Translations under genes and position numbers: made by a program
Assembly (NCBI RefSeq): GCF_029211265.1
Contig: NZ_JARGEL010000032.1
Coordinates: forward strand, 127,659 to 191,658
From: Extensimonas soli
Lineage (GTDB): Bacteria > Pseudomonadota > Gammaproteobacteria > Burkholderiales > Burkholderiaceae_C
DNA length: 64,000 nucleotides
Direction: 5' to 3'
In this document: piece by piece, positions 57,663 through 64,000 of the stretch
How positions within the stretch are numbered: position 1 is the first letter of the stretch
How the letters are laid out: the number at the start of each line of letters is the position of its first letter
Notes under the pieces: model-generated
The model's input: the letters and a program-made list of their open reading frames with translations, nothing else
What the model was told of the DNA's origin: nothing
Database searches by the model: none

Positions 57663-57949
57663 GCCTGGACACGAACTTCTCGGAACCGCGCGCGGCCTTG
57701 TACGCCTGGGGGCAGCGCGTGATCGCGCTCGATGACCTGTGCAACGACGGCAGCTACCCCGAGCGCGCGGCCGATGCCGTGCTTGCCGAGCGCGGCGCAC
57801 TGGGCGAGATCGTCAACGTGGGCCACATGCCGGAGCACAACGAGCCGGTCTATCTGGTGCAGTTTCCGGGCTGCGTGATCGGCTGCATGGAAGAAGAAAT
57901 CATCCCCGCCCCCGCCGGGCTGCTGCCCGAAACCGAGGAGGCGCCATGA
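57659..57949 (+). CDS. NifZ-family protein (second copy)
   Basis: A 96-aa protein: YAWGQRVIALDDLCNDGSYPERAADAVLAERGALGEIVNVGHMPEHNEPVYLVQFPG follows the same pattern as the preceding NifZ (G-x-R-V, NDGSYP, RGxxGxIVN, Y.V.F). So nifZ is present as two tandem single-domain genes. Overlaps its neighbours by 4 bp on both sides. Confidence 0.85.
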   Translation: MSLDTNFSEPRAALYAWGQRVIALDDLCNDGSYPERAADAVLAERGALGEIVNVGHMPEHNEPVYLVQFPGCVIGCMEEEIIPAPAGLLPETEEAP

Positions 57950-58317
57950 GCGCCGCCCGGAGCACGCCCGCTGCCGCGCGCGCCGTCGTGTCGGCCGGGG
58001 CGCCGCAGGTGCGCGACCTGATCCAGACTCGCGTCGTGCGCGCGCTGCGCCAGCGCACGCGCTACCGCTACGTGCGCCCGCGCGTGTTGCGCGAAGGCCC
58101 GGGCTACCGCGTGGAAAGCCCCTGCTGCTCGCGCAACGTGGACCCTGTGGGCGGCACCATAGACATCGCGCTGCTGCTGCCCGATGGCGCGCAGCGCTGG
58201 TGCCTGCTCGCGCGCGACCACGCGCAGGGCCGCTGGACGCCCAAACTCGAACATGTGCCGCTCGCGCTCGCGCTCGACGCCCTGTGCGCCGATGCCGAGC
58301 GCGTGTTCTGGCCTTGA
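57946..58317 (+). CDS. Uncharacterised nif-operon protein (123 aa)
   Basis: Not recognised. Basic first half (RTRYRYVRPRVLREGPGYRVES), a CC pair (PCCSRNVDP), then GTIDIALLLPDGAQRWCLLARDH and a helical end LALALDALCADAERVFWP. It looks like a small beta-rich domain. Start overlaps the second nifZ; followed 53 bp later by nifS. Role unknown, inferred to be nif-linked from tight coupling. Confidence 0.75.
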   Translation: MSAARSTPAAARAVVSAGAPQVRDLIQTRVVRALRQRTRYRYVRPRVLREGPGYRVESPCCSRNVDPVGGTIDIALLLPDGAQRWCLLARDHAQGRWTPKLEHVPLALALDALCADAERVFWP

Positions 58318-58370
58318 TGCGGGCCGCGTGACATAGCCACGGAAGCCACGGAAGCCACGGAGCACAGAGC

Positions 58371-59522
58371 ATGATCTATCTGGACCACAACGCCACCACC
58401 GCGCCGGCACCCGCCGTGCTCGAAGCCATGCTGCAGGTGCTGGGCAGCGTGTGGGCCAATGCCTCGTCGCAGCACGCACCGGGGCAGCAGGCGCGGCGCA
58501 CGCTGGCCGACGCCCGGGCGCGTGCGGCGCAGGTGCTGGGCTGCAAACCGGCCGAACTCATCTTCACCAGCGGCGCGACCGAGGCCAACCACATGGCCGT
58601 GCGCGGCCTGCTGGCGGCGGCCGCGCCGGGGCGGCGGCGCGTCGTGTTCAGCCAGGTGGAACACGCGGGCCAGCTGCGCCTGGCGCGCGCGCTGGCCGCG
58701 CAGGGGGTACCCGTCGATACCATCGGCGTGCATCCCGACGGCCGGCTCGACCTGGAGCAGGCCGCCGCAGCGATAGGCCCCGAAACCGCACTGGTCTCGC
58801 TCATGGCGGCCAACAACGAAACCGGCGTGCTGATGCCCGTGGCCGAAGTCGCCGCGCTGGCGCACGCGGCCGGGACTGCGCTGCACGTCGATGCAACGCA
58901 GTGCATCGGCAAGCTGCCGTTTCGCTTTGCCGACAGCGGCGCCGCTGCCGTGTCGCTGTCGGCGCACAAATTCCACGGCCCCAAGGGCGTGGGCGCGCTG
59001 CTGCTGCGCCAGGGGCAGCCCTTCGTGGCGCAAACCCTGGGCAGCCAGGAGCGCGGACGGCGCGGCGGCACCGAGAACCTGCCCGGCATCGTCGGCATGG
59101 CCACGGCGCTCGAACTGCTGGGCGACCTGGCGGCCGAAGCCGCCCGGCTGCGTGCCCTGCGCGATGCGCTCGAGCGCGGGCTGGCGGCGGCGCTGCCGCG
59201 CGTGCATGTCTGGGGGCAGGCGGCGGAACGCCTGCCCGGCACCAGCTACCTGCGCTTCGGGCGCCTGGAAGCCGACGTGGTGCTGCAGCGGCTGGAGCGC
59301 CTGGGCGTGGCGGCGTCGTCGGGCGCGGCCTGTTCTTCGGGAGGCTCGGAGCCCTCGCACGTGCTGCGCGCCATGGGTGTGGCGCCCGCCGAAGCGCTCG
59401 CGGCGGTACGCCTGTCGATGGGGGCCAGCAGCACGGCGCAGGACGTGGACTACCTGCTGCACTCCCTGCCGCCGCTGCTCGAACCCCTGCTGCGCGAAGA
59501 ACAAGCGCTGGCCGCCGCCTGA
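58371..59522 (+). CDS. nifS: Cysteine desulfurase NifS
   Basis: A 383-aa PLP enzyme: IYLDHNATTAPAPAVLEAM, TSGATEANHMAVRG, the lysine motif LSAHKFHGPKGVGALLLR and active-site loop ASSGAACSSGGSEPSHVLRAMG. It provides sulfur for nitrogenase clusters. It is a distinct branch from the IscS encoded at 49871, so two desulfurases serve this region. No nifU is seen; the scaffold may be IscU. Confidence 0.92.
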   Translation: MIYLDHNATTAPAPAVLEAMLQVLGSVWANASSQHAPGQQARRTLADARARAAQVLGCKPAELIFTSGATEANHMAVRGLLAAAAPGRRRVVFSQVEHAGQLRLARALAAQGVPVDTIGVHPDGRLDLEQAAAAIGPETALVSLMAANNETGVLMPVAEVAALAHAAGTALHVDATQCIGKLPFRFADSGAAAVSLSAHKFHGPKGVGALLLRQGQPFVAQTLGSQERGRRGGTENLPGIVGMATALELLGDLAAEAARLRALRDALERGLAAALPRVHVWGQAAERLPGTSYLRFGRLEADVVLQRLERLGVAASSGAACSSGGSEPSHVLRAMGVAPAEALAAVRLSMGASSTAQDVDYLLHSLPPLLEPLLREEQALAAA

Positions 59523-59593
59523 GTGATGCCTATCGATGTCTTTCGCACCGCACACCCCATTCCCTTCCCTTGCATCCCCCACCGGAGCCGACG

Positions 59594-59818
59594 ATGAAAG
59601 TCATGATTCGCAAAAATGCCCAAGGCGTGCTGAGCGCCTACGTGCCCAAGAAAGACCTGGAGGAGCCCATCGTCGCCATGGCCCAGCCGACCATGTGGGG
59701 CGGGCTGGTCACGCTGGCCAATGGCTGGCAGCTGGAGTTGCCAGCGCTGCCCGCCGATACGGCCCTGCCCATCACGGTCGAAGCGCGGCGCCTGGCCTCG
59801 TCCGTCGAGCAGGAATAG
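59594..59818 (+). CDS. nifT: NifT/FixU protein
   Basis: A 74-aa protein opening MKVMIRKNAQGVLSAYVPKK, the NifT signature, followed by PTMWGGLVTLANGWQLELP. Function unknown; not essential in tested species. It is usually just after nifK; here it has moved to the nifB operon behind nifS. GGAG lies 7 bp before the ATG. Confidence 0.93.
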   Translation: MKVMIRKNAQGVLSAYVPKKDLEEPIVAMAQPTMWGGLVTLANGWQLELPALPADTALPITVEARRLASSVEQE

Positions 59819-59829
59819 GGAGCTGCACC

Positions 59830-60093
59830 ATGGCCCTGACCCTCGAAGCCCTGCAGCAAGCGGGCCAACTCGTCGCCGGCGCGAGCACGCTGCGTGAGGC
59901 TGCAGCGCAATGGCGCAGCCGCTACCCCGACCTGCGCGTGGTGCTGGTCGATGCCATGGACCTGCGCGGCGAAACGCCGGCGCTGGAACTGGGCCCGCGC
60001 CGCGTCTATCTGGCCTCGTCCAACGGCCATTGCTGGCACATCACGCAAGCGCCGCAGGACGCCACGGCGCTGATCCTCACGCAGGACGAGTGA
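59830..60093 (+). CDS. Uncharacterised nif-operon protein (87 aa)
   Basis: Not recognised. Helical first half (ALTLEALQQAGQLVAGASTLREAAAQWRSRYP) and strand-rich second half (LRVVLVDAMDLRGETPALEL, RRVYLASSNGHCWHITQ). It lies 11 bp after nifT on the same strand. No Cys motif beyond a single HCW. Confidence 0.72.
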   Translation: MALTLEALQQAGQLVAGASTLREAAAQWRSRYPDLRVVLVDAMDLRGETPALELGPRRVYLASSNGHCWHITQAPQDATALILTQDE

Positions 60094-60127
60094 CTCCCAA
60101 AACAGCAGCGCCACAGCAGGAGCCATC

Positions 60128-61291
60128 ATGGACATAGACGTCATTTCTCTGTTCGAACCCGAGTGCGGCGCACGCGAGTCCGAATGTGTGCAGGCCGTGC
60201 TCGACTCCGGTCGCTGGAGCGACGGCCCCATGCTCGAAGCCTTCGAGCGGGCCTTTGCCGACTGGGTCGGCCGCCGCCATGCCGTGGCCGTGGGCAGCGG
60301 CACGCTAGGCACCTGGATCGCCCTGCGTGCGCTGGGCATAGGCCCGGGCGACGAGGTGGTGTGCAGCAGCCACTCCTGGCACCAGGTGGCGCAGGCCATC
60401 ACCCTGGCCGGCGCCACCGCAGTGTTTGCCGACATCGACTACTGGAGCGGCAGCCTGAGCCCCGAAAAAGCCGCCCTCAAGATCGGCCCGCGCACCCGCG
60501 CCCTGCTCGCGGGTAACACCAACGGCCACCCCGCGGCCTGGGAGCCCCTGCGCACGCTGGCGCAGGCCCACGGCCTGCATCTCATCGAAGACAGCAGTGA
60601 GGCCCTGGGTTCGCGCTACCGCGGGCAGAGCGTGGGGACGTTTGGCGACGTGTCGGTGTTCGATTTTTCGCCGCCCTCGGCGCTGTGCACGGGCGAAGGC
60701 GGCATGCTGCTCACCGACGATGAGGCGCTGGCGCACGAGCTGCGCTATCTGCGCCAGCGCCGGCTCGCCGATCGCAGCTCGCTGTCGCTGGGTGCGCGCG
60801 TGCCCTTGCAGGCCGGCATGAGCGAACTCACGGCCGCGCTGGGGCTGGCGCAGCTCGCCGGGCTCGACGACCGGCTGAGCGCGCGCAAGCAGGTCGAAGT
60901 CTGGTACCACGAGCAGATGCAGAGCTTCGAGGGTGTCAAGCCGCCGTACCTGGCCGAAGACGTGCAGGAGGTGCACTGGATGCTGTATGTGGTGCACCTG
61001 GGCAAGCGCTTCACCGCGAGCGCGCGGGCGCAGATGGTCGACGACCTGCGCGCCTGCGGCATCGAGACGGCGGCCTACAGCCATCCTTTGCACCAGCAGT
61101 TTTTCTACATGCAGGCGGGCGACGCCATCGGCCGCCAGCGCGGCCTGCTGCGCGACACCGACCGCATCGGCGACCGCGCGCTGGCCCTGCCGCTGCACAC
61201 CGGGCTGGACGCCACCCAGGTCAAATACATCGTCACCACGCTCAAGGACACCGCGACCAACGTCGGCGCCGGGGCGGCCATTTATCTCTGA
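60128..61291 (+). CDS. DegT/DnrJ/EryC1/StrS-family protein lacking the PLP lysine
   Basis: A 387-aa protein with the sugar-aminotransferase fold: GPMLEAFERAFADWVGRRHAVAVGSGTLG, EVVCSSHSWHQVAQAITLAGATAVFADID, IEDSSEALGSRYRGQSVGTFGDVSVFDF. At the cofactor lysine site (normally FFGNK-x4-TGEGG) it reads SPPSALCTGEGG, so Ser184 replaces Lys. The Asp that contacts the pyridine ring (IEDSS, Asp155) is kept. A normal aminotransferase activity is therefore unlikely; a dehydratase-like, binding or regulatory role is possible. It is located in the nifB operon before a SIR2-like gene. Confidence 0.85.
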   Translation: MDIDVISLFEPECGARESECVQAVLDSGRWSDGPMLEAFERAFADWVGRRHAVAVGSGTLGTWIALRALGIGPGDEVVCSSHSWHQVAQAITLAGATAVFADIDYWSGSLSPEKAALKIGPRTRALLAGNTNGHPAAWEPLRTLAQAHGLHLIEDSSEALGSRYRGQSVGTFGDVSVFDFSPPSALCTGEGGMLLTDDEALAHELRYLRQRRLADRSSLSLGARVPLQAGMSELTAALGLAQLAGLDDRLSARKQVEVWYHEQMQSFEGVKPPYLAEDVQEVHWMLYVVHLGKRFTASARAQMVDDLRACGIETAAYSHPLHQQFFYMQAGDAIGRQRGLLRDTDRIGDRALALPLHTGLDATQVKYIVTTLKDTATNVGAGAAIYL

Positions 61292-61336
61292 ACGCGCTCT
61301 GAACGCTCTGCGCTTTGCCATCCACCCCAGGGGAAC

Positions 61337-62203
61337 ATGATGAACACCACTCCCGCCATCCCGGAAATCGCCCGCCTGCTCGAAGCCGGCAGCGTCATTC
61401 CCTACCTCGGGCCCGACATGCTGGGCCTATGCGGCAATGTGCAGGTGCCGGCCACGCCGCTGGCGCTGGCCGAGATCATGACCGCCAAGGTCAGCGTGCC
61501 GCACAAGATCCGCAAGCGCCTGACGCAGGCCGCGCAGTTCATCGAAAATTTCAAGCACCGCAAGACTGTGGTGCACCTGATGAACGAGGCCTTTGCGAGC
61601 GCGCCGGCCCCTTCGGCCCTGCACCTGGCCCTGGCGGCATGCCACACGGGGCTGTGGGTGGACACCTGGTACGACGACACCTTCATGCACGCGCTGCGGC
61701 TGGCCCGGCCGCAGGGGGGCTGGGTGCAGGTGCAGGGCCTGTCGCAGTCGGAGCACTTCGGCCAGTGGACGCAGACCTACGACGCCGCGGGGCAGGCACT
61801 GCCTGACCCGGCAGCCAACCTGGCGGACAGCCCCGCCGCCATGCTCTACAAGCCTATCGGCGCCCACAGCCCGGCGGGCAATTACCTGGTTTCGGACTCC
61901 GACTACGTCGAAGTGCTGACCGAGATCGACATCCAGACGCCCATCCCGTCCGCCGTGCAGGCCTGGCGCAGCGGGCGCAGCTTTCTGTTCCTCGGTTGCC
62001 GCTTCGACGACCAGCTCACGCGCAGCTTCGCCCGCCAGATCATGAAGCGCTCGAGTGCGCAGCACTGGGCGGTGCTGCCCGACGAGCCTACGCGCATGGA
62101 GGCGCGCTTTCTGCAGGAGCAAAACATCACGCGCATCGCGATGCCGCTCGCCGGGTTTGCCGACGCGCTGGTGAGTGCGCTCCAGCCGGCGCTGGCGGCC
62201 TGA
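61337..62203 (+). CDS. SIR2-like domain protein in the nif operon
   Basis: A 288-aa protein resembling the SIR2_2 family: SVIPYLGPDMLGLCGNVQVP (NAD-binding start), an acidic HTGLWVDTWYDDTFMHAL region, AMLYKPIGAHSPAGNYLVSDSDYVEVL and RSFLFLGCRFDDQLTRSFARQIM. The usual catalytic K-x-H-G is KPIG here, so deacetylase activity is doubtful; NAD binding or hydrolysis is possible. It lies 45 bp after the DegT-family gene. Confidence 0.8.
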   Translation: MMNTTPAIPEIARLLEAGSVIPYLGPDMLGLCGNVQVPATPLALAEIMTAKVSVPHKIRKRLTQAAQFIENFKHRKTVVHLMNEAFASAPAPSALHLALAACHTGLWVDTWYDDTFMHALRLARPQGGWVQVQGLSQSEHFGQWTQTYDAAGQALPDPAANLADSPAAMLYKPIGAHSPAGNYLVSDSDYVEVLTEIDIQTPIPSAVQAWRSGRSFLFLGCRFDDQLTRSFARQIMKRSSAQHWAVLPDEPTRMEARFLQEQNITRIAMPLAGFADALVSALQPALAA

Positions 62204-62283
62204 GCGGCTGAGGCACGCGGGTTTCCGGCCCGCGGTTTTTTCCACTTCCCACTCCCCCACTTCCACCTTACTTTTTTGCCATC

Positions 62284-62619
62284 ATGACTACATTGACCAC
62301 CCCCACCTCCGCCTCCACCACCTTGACGGCCATGACCGTCCTGCCCTCGGGCAAAACCTACGAGGTTCCCGCGGGCACTTCCTTGCTCCAGGCTTTGCTC
62401 GCCGTGGGCGAGAGCATCGTCAGCAAGTGCGGCGGCAAGGCCGAGTGCGAGAGCTGCCACGTCTTTGTCACTGCAGGCCGCAAGAGCCTGTCCAAAATAC
62501 AGCGCGCCGAAAACGAAAAGCTCGATGGCATGGTGGGCGTCAGCTCCCAGTCGCGCCTGGCCTGCCAGGCCCTGCTGGGCAGTGAGCCGGTGACGGTGCA
62601 GTTGCTGTCTTCGACCTGA
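62284..62619 (+). CDS. [2Fe-2S] ferredoxin closing the nifB operon
   Basis: A 111-aa plant/adrenodoxin-type ferredoxin: TVLPSGKTYEVPAGTSLLQALLAVGESIVSKCGGKAECESCHVFV (three Cys) and SSQSRLACQALLG (fourth). It is a likely electron carrier to nitrogenase or an assembly enzyme. The N-terminal Thr-rich 15 residues may be non-native; an in-frame ATG lies at residue 17. Last gene before the right tRNA-Asn. Confidence 0.92.
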   Translation: MTTLTTPTSASTTLTAMTVLPSGKTYEVPAGTSLLQALLAVGESIVSKCGGKAECESCHVFVTAGRKSLSKIQRAENEKLDGMVGVSSQSRLACQALLGSEPVTVQLLSST

Positions 62620-62826
62620 GAAGGGACTCTTCCCGGCGTCCTGCGCCTCCAGCGCCGAATCCTTTACGGTGCGCGGAGGGGCGGGAAGGAAGGTTACAAT
62701 GCCGCTCCTGTGATGTTGCAAAGACATTGCAGTGCCACAAAGGCCGTTTGCTGGCAGTAGCCAGCAGCAAGCCAGGCCCGCCAAGGTTTTGATCGGGCCT
62801 TCTGTCTTCATGCCGCAAGACTTCAT

Positions 62827-62902
62827 TCCTCGATAGCTCAGTCGGTAGAGCGCCGGACTGTTAATCCGTAGGTCCCTGGTTCGAGCCCAGGTCGAGGAGC
62901 CA
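62827..62902 (+). tRNA. tRNA-Asn (anticodon GTT), right copy
   Basis: Identical over all 76 nt (with encoded CCA) to the copy at 20540-20615. The sequence just outside differs apart from ATTCC before the acceptor stem, so the repeat is essentially the gene itself. No strong -10/-35 pair is obvious in the 207 bp after the ferredoxin gene, though TACAAT occurs at 62695. Hairpins at 62748-62763 (GCTGGC/GCCAGC) and 62774-62800 (AGGCCCG/CGGGCCT) may end the nifB operon. Confidence 0.97.
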
Positions 62903-62920
62903 AAAACTACAAAAATCAGC

Positions 62921-62949
62921 AAAAAATCCGCGCCAGTTCGCGGATTTTT
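62921..62949 (+). terminator. Rho-independent terminator of the right tRNA-Asn
   Basis: AAAAAATCCGCG pairs with CGCGGATTTTT around CCAGTT and ends in a T run. Confidence 0.88.
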
Positions 62950-63278
62950 GTTATGTACATCTATACGGGCGTGCGGCTTGCCTGAACCACAGCGAGAGGG
63001 ATGCATCAAGCACATACGGCGCGCATTCCCCGAGCCATTTCCTAAGAGCCTATTTCAGTAGGGAACATGCCCCGCGTTGCGGTCAGGGGCGGATGGATGC
63101 AAGGCGCAGCGCGCTGTCCATGCTACATGCCCGGACAAGCGAGCCCAGATTGTCCATTAGCCATTTTCCGCGAGTTTGAGGCAAGCTATTGCCCATCGCC
63201 TGGCCGTGGGCGGCGACGCAGGTTCTAATGGATACCATTAGAAAAAGTCCTTGTAAATCATCAAGATAGGCGAAGGCC
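62950..63278. other. Region between the right tRNA-Asn and transposase remnant
   Basis: 329 bp with no gene. Lower GC towards its right end. It probably contains the left end and leader of the IS1380-type element; a matching terminal repeat could not be fixed by eye because the right end of the element is missing. Confidence 0.4.
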
Positions 63279-63641
63279 ATGGCAGACCCAGTGCTTCAAG
63301 GTGACGGCTTTACGGTCAACTTCAGCAACCGCGAAGTGACGGCCTGGGGAGGGCTGGCGCTGTTCAAGCAAATGCTGGACAGCATGGGCTTTCGAGGTGC
63401 GGCAGCGGGCTGGGAATTGCCCCAGCCCAAGTCCAACCGCGGCTACGCGCCGCTGCAACTCATCGAACAATTCATCGTCTCGATCTGGTGCGGAGCCTGC
63501 CGCTTCGCGCACGCCGAGACGGTGCGCATGGGCAGCACCCTGGTGCGGCTCTTTGGCTGGAGCCGGGCGGCAGGGCACAAGGCCATCATGCGACTGTTCG
63601 GCCGCTTCGACATGCTCACCAACGAACGGGTGCAGGCCTAG
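63279..63641 (+). pseudogene. Truncated IS1380-family transposase
   Basis: Only ~120 residues of a transposase that is normally ~430 aa: FSNREVTAWGGLALFKQML, SNRGYAPLQLIEQFIVSIWCGACRFAHAETVR. These are N-terminal IS1380 motifs; the DDE catalytic region is absent. The reading frame ends in TAG at the border of a palindromic element. Removing that element and one TA would still leave TAG, so the gene was broken before or independently. Confidence 0.8.
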
Positions 63642-63803
63642 GAGCCTGTCGGACTTTGGGCGTCGAAAGCGAGAATGCGCCCCAGCGAGGCCAGTTTTTG
63701 CCGGATTCGCAGTCCCATAGTGGTGCTATGGGGCAAGAAGACGGTAAAAAATGGGCCGCTGCGGCGCGTTCGCAGCCGACGATCCCAAAGTCCGACAGGC
63801 TCC
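63641..63803. mobile_element. 163-bp palindromic MITE with TA target duplication
   Basis: It starts GGAGCCTGTCGGACTTTGGG and ends with the reverse complement CCCAAAGTCCGACAGGCTCC. TA dinucleotides flank it (63639-63640 and 63804-63805). The interior is also an imperfect palindrome folding around CCCATAG-TGGTG-CTATGGG. This is the structure of a non-autonomous element, and TA duplication suggests an IS630/Tc1-type mobiliser. Confidence 0.82.
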
Positions 63804-63903
63804 TAGTGTAGTGTTCGACGCTATCTGCGACATAAAACCGCGTCTTTTCGGCCCAGGCCGCGTTGCAAATCCTCGCGATACCACCCGGTATCGCTGGGCG
63901 CAT

Positions 63904-64000
63904 TCAAGCCCCAAGTGCAACAGGGTTGATGATATTGGTCCAGTAGGCCTGGAAGTCGAAAGTTCCCTGTGGCAGGAACAACTCCGCAGGGGACTTCCAT
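63904..64000 (-). CDS. C-terminal end of a transposase (partial)
   Basis: A frame open to the right edge encodes KSPAELFLPQGTFDFQAY, then WTNIINPVALGA and a stop. The phrase KSPAELF resembles the end of DDE integrase-core transposases (GW-[RK]-[ST]-PAE-x-F). Only 31 residues are visible, so the family is uncertain. Confidence 0.5.
   Translation of the reverse strand, partial: WKSPAELFLPQGTFDFQAYWTNIINPVALGA

Overview
The window is about 66-67% GC. It reads as the chromosome of a nitrogen-fixing betaproteobacterium of the order Burkholderiales, most likely Comamonadaceae-like. That placement is an inference from gene content, codon bias and a family of short dispersed repeats. The core is a molybdenum nitrogenase (nif) supercluster of about 42 kb, from about 20.7 to 62.6 kb. 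It is bracketed exactly by two identical tRNA-Asn(GTT) genes at 20540-20615 and 62827-62902.

Left flank (1-20.5 kb). It opens with the 3' part of an MmeI/YeeA-type DNA methyltransferase, a ParDE-like and a TacAT-like toxin-antitoxin pair, and a split cobalamin cluster (cbiB, cobC/cobD-like, an ATP-grasp-like gene, a serC homologue, cobQ; later cobT). Between cobQ and cobT lie phhB, dispersed palindromic repeats and an integron relic: a truncated intI with a LexA box in its promoter, an attI-like junction and one gene cassette with a canonical attC. A three-gene operon for 2-oxoglutarate:ferredoxin/NADP oxidoreductase (korC-korA-korB), a Xre/RES toxin-antitoxin pair, acpS and nagZ follow.

Nitrogen-fixation region. 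Left arm, minus strand: nifH-nifD-nifK, three unrecognised small genes, nifE-nifN-nifX, a NifX-associated gene, a DUF683 gene, fdxB and nifQ. Divergent from nifH is a plus-strand group: an unrecognised 202-aa gene, a rhodanese, nifO and an fmdB-like gene. One NifA site (TGT-N10-ACA) lies midway between the two divergent sigma-54 promoters. A 5.5-kb block follows whose main content is a 1520-aa superfamily 1 helicase with a C-terminal nuclease domain, probably a defence gene. The minus-strand operon nifV-cysE-nifW-fixABCX-ferredoxin-TPR comes next, then a minus-strand isc operon (iscS, iscU, two A-type carriers, hscA, fdx) with its own sigma-54 promoter. Divergent from iscS is nifA, which carries the cysteine signature of oxygen-sensitive NifA. 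A 14-gene plus-strand operon starts at nifB: fdxN, a hesB-like gene, a TPR gene, LRV, two nifZ, an unknown, nifS, nifT, an unknown, a DegT-family gene lacking the PLP lysine, a SIR2-like gene and a [2Fe-2S] ferredoxin.

How it works together. NifA with sigma-54 would switch on the structural genes, FeMo-cofactor assembly (NifB, E, N, X, Q, V, O), Fe-S supply (IscSU/HscA, NifS, HesB), and electron delivery (FixABCX and several ferredoxins). The Kor complex could also charge ferredoxin, but it lies outside the tRNA-bounded segment.

Right edge (62.9-64 kb). The second tRNA-Asn is followed by insertion-sequence debris: a truncated IS1380-type transposase, a 163-bp palindromic TA-flanked MITE, and the 3' end of another transposase.
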